The notes beneath the pieces are model-generated. The model was not told the origin of the DNA, did not search any database, and saw only the letters and a program-made list of their open reading frames with translations. DNA of 24,478 bases, from positions 94,451,444-94,475,921 of the forward strand of contig CM044489.1 of NCBI GenBank assembly GCA_024364805.1, in the 5' to 3' direction. The position numbers were made by a program, and so were the translations under genes. This DNA comes from Euprymna scolopes (lineage: Eukaryota; Mollusca; Cephalopoda; Sepiida; Sepiolidae). This document shows positions 1 to 8,872 of the stretch, piece by piece (positions within the stretch are counted from its first letter, which is position 1; each line of letters starts with the position of its first letter).

Positions 1-305
1 TTTCTCTTAATATGTTCAATGCTTTTCGCCCGTCATCCAATGCGTTTCTTATAATCAGAGACAGACTTATATCGCTAAAGTATTGAATCAGTTCTGCAAA
101 GCAGTCGCATTCTTTTCGATAAATTTGGGGTCGTTAGAGTTCTCTGTTGGAGATTGTATCATTTTGTGTAGTTTTCGAATCCTTAGATATCCCAGAAATT
201 TTACCTGCCACAAGCCGAATTTAGATTCCGATCCGGCCAAAAAAATAAACATGGCTGGGCCCATAACCTGTTCAGTTTTGAGACATTATGTTGAACAAAG
301 AAGGG
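1..305. other. Unrecognised sequence, no gene seen
   Basis: No domain, repeat or RNA gene is recognised here. A 102-codon open frame starts at 83 and runs through the tandem repeat further right. Its translation has no familiar motif and follows the repeat, so it is not taken as a gene. The stretch could be the outermost part of the retroelement leader that follows, but nothing in it proves this. Confidence 0.5.
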
Positions 306-463
306 GGCGTAGTTCAGATCAGTACTTGGCAGTAACCAAGATGGCGGCCAAGAATCAAATGCGGTTGGCAGTAGCAAAGATAGCGGCGTAGTTCAGATCA
401 GTAATTGGCAGTAACCAAGATGATGGCCAAGAATCAAATGCGGTCCGTGGCGTAGTTAACGGC
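306..463 (+). repeat. Two 79-bp tandem units with YY1-like motifs
   Basis: Two units begin GGCGTAGTTCAGATCAGTA at 306 and 385, with a third partial start (GGCGTAGTT) at 449. Each unit carries CCAAGATG(GC/AT)GGCC: AAGATGGCGGCC at 338-349 is a full match to the known YY1 consensus, and 417-428 is a one-codon-like variant. A related AAAGATAGCGGC lies at 376-387. The block sits a short way upstream of the GC-rich leader and LINE remnant. Seen directly: the repetition and the motif. Inferred: that these were promoter monomers of the downstream LINE. They could also be an unrelated duplication. Confidence 0.75.
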
Positions 464-549
464 GAACTGATTGAATCCAAAATTCGATAATTTTTATAAT
501 AATTTTGAAAGGTTTTCATTGGTTGTTTAGCACAGTCGGTTGTTATAAA

Positions 550-968
550 AATGATTGGCGAATCAATTCGTCACATACCCCCATTACTCCTGATGAGGAA
601 GGTCTCCTAGCGGTTTCGGCATCAGGGAGACAGGGTAGAAGTACTTGTCAAGAATTCGTTACTTGACACTCAGCCTGACAGGTGAAGGGCTGGGAACTGG
701 CCCAGCACCTGTCGGACTGAGTTACACCGCCTGGGTAATACCTAGGAGGTCCAACCTCCCTGGCCTTGCCACTGGGCTTTCCGGTGGAGTAAGTTTATCG
801 CTTACTGCCTGAGATGCCCCGACCGGGGAATGCCGACGAGGTTACGCAGGTAATTATTACAATTGCAGGAGTGCCCCTCCTTTAGGGGAGTGTGCTGGAT
901 CCCCACCTTTCGGCCTTGTGTCACACATTGCTGTGGTGGGCAGCAATTAAATCTCTACCTCCATAAGG
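550..968 (+). promoter_or_regulatory. GC-rich hairpin-forming leader, likely LINE 5' UTR
   Basis: This stretch is strikingly GC-rich against AT-rich surroundings. It holds several inverted repeats: CCTGATG/CATCAGG (about 569-630), GACAGGT/ACCTGTC enclosing GCTGGG/CCCAGC (677-713), CCACTGG/CCGGTGG (about 769-787), CCCCGACCGGGG (about 817-829) and CCCCT/AGGGG (about 873-888). It ends in an A-run, and the A-rich decayed coding region of an R2/R4-like LINE follows on the same strand. The best reading is the structured 5' untranslated region of that LINE. Alternatives are a separate SINE or an unrelated element. No tRNA A/B boxes were found in it. Confidence 0.5.
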
Positions 969-984
969 GTGCAAAACATTTTAC

Positions 985-3290
985 ACAAGTTCACAAAAAA
1001 AAAAAAAAAAAGATTTAAGTCGATGAAAATGGACGGATGCAATCTCGACGGGAATTACGGCAGCAAGCCTTACTCAGCAATAACAAACTATAGCAGAAAA
1101 GTGCAACAAGTGAAAGGAGAAAAATACAACACAAATATCAACAGTACAAGATAAACATGACCTTTGAAAACAATGAAAGCCAATTCACTCCAAATGTAAA
1201 CGAAGGAAATATAAAATATAATAACCGGACTTGGCAGATAATAAAATCTACAAAGCAAGATATAAGAAAAGCAAAAAGATCATAATAGAAACGCAGAATA
1301 TCTGAAAGACAACATCTCGAAGAAACAACGCTAAGAATAATGACCAGCTGAAAAGTACTAATTCACAAAGGAGTACAAATACATTGGGTTCTAAAATAAT
1401 GGTCAGTTAAAGAGTACTAGGTCACAAAGGAATACAACTATATAAGGTTATAAAATTACAACATTAAATAGTTTAACAGATACATTCACTAGACATAATA
1501 TGCCACAACATATTACCAACGTTAGAAATACACTGATACAAAAACACAGAAAGTACATGCCCCAACTTGCATACCAATACTTTGGACGATCTAACCATAA
1601 AATTAAACTTAACAAATTGATAACTCCATAAATAACCGTGGATAACTTACCGAGGAACGAACAAGATTTCGAAAAGTTCGCTAGATATAAAATTACTAAT
1701 ACGGATGAAAGAATGAACAATCTAATATGTGCAAACTAACTGGAATTCAAAAATACGGACTGAAAACACTAATGCAAAAAAGAACATTTAAACATGATTT
1801 TTATTTAGGATTAGAGTAGAAACATTTTGCCCTGCTCGATATAAGAGAGGGAAACGGGGAGGGCAATGAAAAGAGTGGAACTACTGACAAATGAAGCAAC
1901 TAAGACACTAGATTAATACGGCACCTACATATATTTGGGAGTTTTGAAAAGAGATAGCATAATGTCAACATAAACAGAAACTTAAAATCGAAAAATAAAT
2001 ACCTGAGAAGAACAAGGATATACTAAGAAACTAAACTATATAAGAACTAAATAAATGGTATAAATACATTAATATTATTATTAGAAATGTACTTTCGAAC
2101 TATCATAGTCTAGACTAAAGAAGATCTAATGGGTTATTTGAATACTTTGAGATGAACAATTAAGATATTTATTTATTTACGAACTATTATCCCCATAAAA
2201 ATAATGGTGAGGTTTATACTCCACAAGGAAATAAATAAAGATCTGACGAATGTCGACTAAGATTCTAAGAAAACGTGTGACCATGCACAATGCACCACAC
2301 CTAATGTATGATGGTACCGGAATAAGATAAGAGGGATGAAAATAAATTGTTTGTATAGAAAACTTTGCTAATGACGCAAAAAACGACTTACAAAATGATA
2401 ACGCAGACAGGCTAATTACCGTAGAATGAGACATCGTGAAAATGCACGTGACAGAGAACAGAGAATCAAAGGAATGGGTGAACAAAATGAAAAGGTGGAA
2501 ATAAAAACAGCTGGAGAATTTCTATAAGCATGAGACCAAACACTTGAACATGATAAATTTAAACGGAAAACGTGAATCCAAAATAACGCCATTAGAACAG
2601 AGTATATCAAATTATACGTCGATAAGAGATGAACAAAAGCAAAATATTGTGGACAAAGAGACGAAATCATAAACCACTTTAAATTTATACGGCAACCCAG
2701 CTACAATATGCATAAATGATCAAGTGGGAAAGTGAGTATACTGAAACATGCAAACACCCACATCTTGAACAACCAAACAAATGATACTATCAAAAAACCG
2801 AGAGTAAATCAAACAATATTATTGAACATAGACCTGCAAACAGATAAACCAATTTATATTAAAAGAAAAGATATCATCGTGGTTTACAATTAAAACTCCT
2901 GCTCTATAATATATTCTACTATTTCGGAAAACCGGGAACTAGTAAATATCAAAGACGCGGAAACACAATGCAAATAGACGGAACCGGATAGAGAGTTGAA
3001 AAGGGATATAGAAAATGCTGGAAGTCCAAATAACATCAATAATAAAAGAAACACTAGGAAGAATCGCGAAAACTCGAAATAATAATTAGTCAAACTGGAA
3101 TGAAGGCATAGTTGGTATACTAAACCTGATAAAAATAATAAGAACACCGATAAAATATTAAGAAAATCCTTGAATGCAAATGCTAACACATATGATTTAC
3201 AAACGTTTATTAGACAAAGTAGAACGTGGCATAAAACTTTAAATTATATATTTATAAATTAAACACTGGGAGAATTGTGCAGTGAGATGT
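985..3290 (+). mobile_element. Decayed R2/R4-like LINE (restriction-like endonuclease type)
   Basis: No frame is open for long, but pieces of a familiar LINE polyprotein appear in order on the plus strand. A possible N-terminus starts with ATG at 1024. YLGVL lies at 1932-1946 and KYLRRTRIY at 1997-2023, followed by INGINTL-like residues; these resemble the stretch after the reverse-transcriptase core in this family. A knuckle-like CGQRDEIINH is at 2648-2677. A stretch at 2834-2890 (LQTDKP...KDIIVVYN) resembles the endonuclease core in which RPD is followed by an I/V-rich strand. A C-terminal GT-D-KYI-K-like piece lies near 3145-3170. Many stops and frameshifts separate these. At about 2.3 kb it is shorter than a full element, and the catalytic RT core was not found, so internal deletion is likely. 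Family assignment is from memory; the exact clade is uncertain. Confidence 0.55.
1339..1456 (+). repeat. 59-bp tandem duplication inside the LINE remnant
   Basis: Two units of exactly 59 bp (1339-1397 and 1398-1456) both start AATG and end CTAAAAT or TATAAAAT. They share AGTACTA, TCACAAAGGA and TACAA in register. They differ at many positions, so the duplication is old. It lies in the N-terminal part of the decayed LINE; 59 is not a multiple of three, so it would shift any frame through it. Confidence 0.75.
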
Positions 3291-3462
3291 TTATTCACAT
3301 TACATTAAATCCTAGAACGTTTATTCAGTCACAGAACCAGGACAGAGTAGGAGTATTCCAACGTCCAGCATCCCGAGTAAATTAACGTTTTGCGTAGAAT
3401 GCATTCTGGCATATAATCATATTGATTATAAAAACATAAACCAAAGTAATGATACCTTATCA

Positions 3463-3575
3463 ATTCTCCAATACTATTGCTACAATATCCCATTGAGTAC
3501 TGTACCCACAATAACCCTTATCCCCGAGTGACCATTGGGCCTTGATAAGTGGTGGCGTCCATGTAAAAAAAAGAA
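3463..3575 (+). mobile_element. Family A LINE, 3' tail copy 1
   Basis: The sequence from about 3463 aligns by eye with the 3' ends at 13344-13580 and 19110-19245: TACTATTGCTACAATATC, then CAATAACCCTTATCC, then CTTGATAAGTGGTG, then a short A-run. Only the untranslated 3' end is present, as expected for strong 5' truncation during target-primed reverse transcription. It contains the CTTATC...GATAAG hairpin (3517-3549) shared by all three copies. The left limit is uncertain; some sequence from about 3300 may also belong. Confidence 0.7.
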
Positions 3576-5530
3576 CTTGATTTGATATATTGTGAAACTA
3601 AACTTTCCCCTATTAATTAAACACCTCAAAATGTATTTGAGTTATGTATGTATACGCAAGATACACTTAAATACTACAAAAACTGAGAGGTGAACTGATG
3701 GAATAAACAAGCAATATGTGATCAAACAAATTAATATCGAACGCATAATAATCATAAAATAAAACAAATTTAAAAAAATATTACAATGCTTATAGTTAAG
3801 ACATATTTTCAAAACAATTCAGAGAAAATCCTATTGAGTAATTTGAATAAAACTTACTATAATTGCATATAATAACGTTATTTATCTTTACGACAAAATA
3901 TTACTGAGTCGCTTTTTATGCTTTAGAATCTAACCTAATAATTTTTTTAAAGAAATACAGAATATCTCTTTATGATGCAAATGCGTCATGAAACTAGGAT
4001 ATCATATTCAAAAATGCATACACATTAATCGAGTTGTTTTAATAAGAAAAAAACATTTTCTAACGACAAAGACCAGAGAACAAGGCCAAGCGAAGTTTTT
4101 TTTAAAAATTCAAGTAAATATACCTCAATTCAATTACCGAAATATTGTTATCATTCAAAATAATGAAATATTTTCGTTTCGCTAAAAGTCTAAAATGTTG
4201 ATTTTCTAACAGAATGAATAACTTGGTTACTATTTCCTATTCATTTTCATTCTTATACACTGTATATCATTTTTGGAGTAAATCACATGTACCCACCTTT
4301 CATTGTAGTTGCAATAAGAAAAATTGCATGTATTAAATTATAATCATTATGTGTTTAAATACTATTTAATAAATAATCAGTGTTTGTCAATATTGTTTTA
4401 GGAGGATAGATGTGTAGTATTGATCCAAATCCAATAATTCAATAAATAATTAATATTTCCATTATAAATTATTCATAAGCTGTAAGTTGTAACGAGAAAA
4501 ATGCCATCTTTTTTATTGCATCAACATGTAAAACAATCCTCTTGGGAATTAACGTGGGATAAAATTTAGGAACAATGTTTTATTGGTAAAACCTAAATTA
4601 CTTAAGTGAACAAATAAAAAGACGGGAATAACAACTTTACGTAATTCATCATAAAGTCTACATGTATCTTTGTAAAACAAAGTATCTACGACTATACTCT
4701 ATATAAAGCCATAACTTTTCTTGAGAAAACCTCATTGACTCATAATAGTCACGTAAAAAATATCCCAAAACTGTTAATTACAGGCGGTTTTGATCAAATT
4801 GACATTGTTGTGTAATAAAAAATAAAACATTCGTGATCATCTCGAAAACTAGAACAAATACCGATTAAACCCTTGCTCTTCCGAAACTCAAGAACTTATT
4901 GACCCCTAACTCATAATGCAGTAGTCTGTGCGTTTTTTTTATTTCTTGCATCGGTATCTTGCGTATATTTCCTTCTTATTTTATTCATTTTCCCAATTTT
5001 ATTATCATTATTTTTAATTAACATCATGTTTCTACTTTAAAACTAATCATTATTTAAATAAACCGCACAAGGGAAAGAATACTAACACAAGAGAGAAATA
5101 TGGCGAGATTTACATTTAACCTTAACATTTATAAAAGATACAACGTCTTTCAAAATTACTTTGTTTAACTATCACAAATTTGGAAAGTGGAACTTTTTAC
5201 CCTCCCTGCGCACAAATACAAAAAAGGTATTTAAAATATTAAAACAAAATCAAAATTGCCATGAATTATTTGGCAATAATCATTGTTTCATATAATAAAA
5301 GAATCATGAAAAATCAAGGACTACAACAGTCGAAGAAGTTTGAAGATGAATACGATCAAGCCTAATAACTATGACTACAGTACTGCTGTGAATTCTTAAG
5401 TACCAATATATTATGTGTAATATTTCTGAATCATATATAATTTTATATTCAACATTGCAATATAGGAATATTGTAGGATTGATCAGAATTACTTTCGTAT
5501 TTTTTAACGATTCTGTATGGAAATTGTTAC
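3576..5530. other. AT-rich stretch, no gene seen
   Basis: Long AT-rich DNA with A and T runs. Open frames at 3988-4185 and 5413-5607 are short, low-complexity in translation and match nothing recognised. No repeat structure, tRNA-like sequence or transposon end was found by eye. Probably decayed intergenic or old transposon DNA. Confidence 0.5.
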
Positions 5531-5800
5531 ATGCATTTTACTCAGTGATTTATTACAAGTTTCATTATTTAAGACATTATCCTTACAATTTATTTTATAG
5601 TTATTAAGATTGAAATGATTTGAAAATCATATCTGCCAAGAGAGAATGCACATTTACCAACAGATGACTAGAATTGTTGGAAATTTTACTCTATATAATA
5701 CATTTTAAATAGATATGAGTTAATTTTCACATGGATTTTACCGGGTGATTTACAACAAGTTTCATTATTTGAGCCTTTATCTGTATACTTGCTGTTATAG
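5531..5800 (+). repeat. About 70-bp direct repeat, 200-bp period
   Basis: ATGCATTTTACTCAGTGATT at 5531 recurs as ATGGATTTTACCGGGTGATT at 5731, exactly 200 bp later. The similarity runs on through ACAAGTTTCATTATTT and ends with TTATAG in both. Flanks outside the 70 bp are only weakly similar. This is either the conserved part of an old 200-bp tandem duplication or two copies of a small repeat. Confidence 0.65.
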
Positions 5801-7191
5801 CAGAAATTACGATTACAGTAGAAATAAGTTAAGGAAATCTATCTCTCTAAATAAAACACATATATACAAATGAATTATTTAAATTAATCGAAAGTTTTTC
5901 GTAACATAATACGTGTTTAATGAGTTACATTTCTAAATACGATAGAAAAGAATAAGTATTTATTAGTTTTATTTGTTATAAATGTTGTTTTGTAATTCCG
6001 AATGATAATCTCATCAATCATAATTAATACACCGTGTGCTTGGGAGAATCTGTTATCATCTTCAGGTCGATTAGTATGAGAGAACAAGAGATGCGCTCGA
6101 GAATCTCTATTCTCTGAACAAGCAATCATTCCTTGTAGCCGCTGCATAGGAACGAACGTAGATTAAAAAAAATGGGGCATATTATTATAAGGATGTCCTT
6201 CCGGGCACATTGAAAGTTATATTTTATGATATAAACTAATTTCTGGTGTAAACCTCTCATGAAAATACATACTTTTAAGATATATAGATGGATAACATAA
6301 TAATATATTCCTACCATTTCTACTAAACCGTTATTTGAAAATGTAATTAATTCACTCATATCTTTATTCTGTCTATAATTCTTTCACTTTATCATTTTTC
6401 TACAAGCTTTCTTTTTTATAAATAAGCAAAAATATCAGATGACTTGAAGTCAGTTAGTTAATCCTCATTTTTTCTGTCAAGCATAATTAACTAATGATGT
6501 ATTCGTAATATCAAAGTGAATTCGTTTATTAATATAACATAACATTAAATAAAGAAGACATATTCTGTTTTTCTTCGAACAAATTTAAAGTGAACAATCA
6601 TCAAAAGATGTTGGCTAAGAAACCCCAACTAAATGAAATGAAAGGATTTCAAAGTACATTAGAAATGTATTAACATCACACACTAGCTTACTTTTCAGGT
6701 TTCATTGGAATATTTATTAAACATAGCAAATGAGTTTATATTTGAGAATGCTAGGTACTGTTGTACTCAGCAAAGTTGTTTCAGAATTTTGTTGGTTTAT
6801 ACTGGATTCGATTTAGGAGATGCGTGATTGGAGAGTTCGAATCTCTTACTTAACATTTTCACGCATAGTCACCCTTACAGGAACTATCCATTATTTTACT
6901 ACATTTACATGAGTCTAGTCCATTGCAAAATATGAAACAAAATTTAATGAGACTATATATTATGCAAAATACAAATAGTGAATATGAGGTGCGGTGATAT
7001 GATTGATTTGTAGAAAGATATGTTTCAAGTACAAGAGAATTAGTTACATGAATTGTAAAGAAAAATGCAGAAACGTATTTGGCCTTGCCAGATACATGGT
7101 TGATGAGTTTGATAAATATTTAAAATAAGCTCAAGTTTAAGCATAATTATTTTAACGAGGTAAAATTGAGTTCGGAGATAATAACGTTTAA
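5801..7191. other. AT-rich stretch, no gene seen
   Basis: No convincing gene. Minus-strand frames at 5917-6147 and 6126-6359 are short and unrecognised, although the first translates to a fairly ordinary amino-acid mix around 6000-6140. GAGTTCGAATCTC at 6833-6845 fits a polymerase III B box, but no paired A box was found at a proper distance. Confidence 0.45.
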
Positions 7192-7389
7192 ATGGGCGAT
7201 CTCATTGTTGAGAAACGAAATAACTACCGCTGGTCAGACTTATTTGATATGCGATATACGAATGAAATAAAAGCCTTCTTAATAACACATCATCTCAAAC
7301 CTTTATACGATGAACTTAAACAAAAAGGCTCCCTATTTTCCGTCAGAATAAAAGAGATGAGTTTATACATTCATGCCCGGAAGATCTAA
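7192..7389 (+). CDS. Short unrecognised ORF, 65 codons
   Basis: A 65-codon frame with a mixed composition (MGDLIVEKRNNYRWSDLFDM at the start), unlike the low-complexity translations typical nearby. I do not recognise it. No signal peptide, membrane segment, splice context or flanking exon is evident. In AT-rich DNA an open frame of this length arises by chance, so it may be nothing, or a fragment of a decayed transposon or exon. Confidence 0.12.
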   Translation: MGDLIVEKRNNYRWSDLFDMRYTNEIKAFLITHHLKPLYDELKQKGSLFSVRIKEMSLYIHARKI

Positions 7390-7818
7390 AATTTCTGTTG
7401 TGGATATTGATGCCTTGGGCTTCTAAGAAACCAACGCCTGTAATATACGTGAATCTGCAGCATAGATACATCATTGAATTCCTATTAAATAGGCATCGAT
7501 AATAAGAGTGCCAATGTAAAAGAATATTCTAGAGCAAAGAAAAAGCGCATATTAACAGCGCCACTTATGAGTTCTTCATCTTTTCAGTTTAAATCTACTT
7601 AAAAGACTTTACTTTGTTTCCGACCGTTGCACAGAAAAATGGTGCTCCAGAGCCTATGCACATCTGACATTCAGCTCTGGTTAAGGTGCACTGAGAATGA
7701 TTGTGACTATAAAAAACAGTAAATTATGTACCACAAAACATCGCATGTTTTAATAGTAGCAGCTTCGTCTCCCTACCACTTCAAATATTTGTTAAAATAC
7801 AATTACTAAACTACCGTG

Positions 7819-7819
<1 letters not shown>
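7390..7819. other. No gene seen
   Basis: Moderately AT-rich sequence with no recognised element, immediately left of a (TA)n tract. Confidence 0.4.

Positions 7820-7887
<68 letters not shown>
7820..7887. repeat. (TA)n microsatellite
   Basis: Uninterrupted TA dinucleotide repeat of about 68 bp. It creates spurious tyrosine-isoleucine frames in translation. Confidence 0.97.
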
Positions 7888-7893
<6 letters not shown>

Positions 7894-8660
7894 ATATTCA
7901 TATGGAAACAGTGTACTTTTGAATAAATAAAAAATATTTTGCTCTGCCAATCGCGCACTATAAAGAACCTCGTAATCTATCTTCAGTATTCCCCCAGATT
8001 TATCATTTAAAAGTAGATGTAAATGATTTTGTTTTAAGTATGGCAAGCTTGAAAAATCACACTAGGGCAGGAACATGGTGAATATGCACTAATGAATGCA
8101 TGAATACACGAGGTATAACAAGCTGGCGGTTTTTCTTCAATAAAAACGTGTCGTTGTATGTCGCTGTGAGTATTGCATAAATGTGACGTCAGATATTTTA
8201 CGTGATGTATTGTAGTTGGAGATAACACTGCCGCTACTCTTAAAACAGTATTGCATAACACATTGGAAGGAAAAAGACAGACCCATGTTGATTTTTTTTA
8301 AATATGAAAAATATTAAAAGATGAGTGTGAGAAAGAAAGACAACGATTTGATTTAAAATAATTGTAAAGAAAATAAAAATTGATCATCCTTCTTTCTCTA
8401 ACTTATGTGGTTAACTTGGTACAATATCTAAGTCGATTATACTTTTACTGTTTTCTTGTCAACTTTCTTCCATCTTAGTAAGCTTGAAAACAAACAAAAT
8501 TAGAAACTCTTATTTCATGACCACAAAGACTCACTATAAAATAATCACATATTCAATTATACAATTGCTGGTTAAACTTTAAGATATATTTCTTATAGAC
8601 CGAAAACATTGTTTACTTCTTATTTGTTAATGAAGTTTCAATATTTTACATGGTTTACTA
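7888..8660. other. No gene seen; one CRE palindrome
   Basis: AT-rich, with no gene recognised. TGACGTCA, the cAMP-response-element palindrome, lies at 8184-8191. A short segment at 8049-8087 (TTGAAAAATCAC...GGAAC...AATATG) resembles 11629-11670 on the other side of the family B LINE. Confidence 0.4.
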
Positions 8661-8688
8661 TATACATATATACACACATATCTAAACA

Positions 8689-8722
<34 letters not shown>

Positions 8723-8723
8723 C
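8661..8723. repeat. Imperfect TA/CA microsatellite
   Basis: Interrupted TATACATA and (TA)n repeats shortly upstream of the LINE at 8790. Confidence 0.9.
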
Positions 8724-8872
8724 TCTAAAACAAATAATAATAGTATAATACGTACACGTATGAATATCATCTTTCATATACCATCAGTGTAGCGATAGAG
8801 TCAAATCGGTCATTCACTTCGACCCCGGAACACAAGTCAGCATTAACTCAATTCTTACGAGAATAGGCCTTT

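Noticed and set aside
561-605. Hammerhead ribozyme suggested by CTGATGAG in the leader
   Set aside because: The required GAAA after a second stem is absent; the sequence there reads GGTTTCGG.
2177-3189. Three minus-strand ORFs of 84-102 codons rich in Phe, Leu and Ser
   Set aside because: They are antisense to the A-rich LINE remnant; T-rich complements give long hydrophobic chance frames.
6833-6845. GAGTTCGAATCTC, a good polymerase III B box
   Set aside because: No A box at tRNA-like spacing and no cloverleaf could be drawn, so no tRNA or SINE is called.
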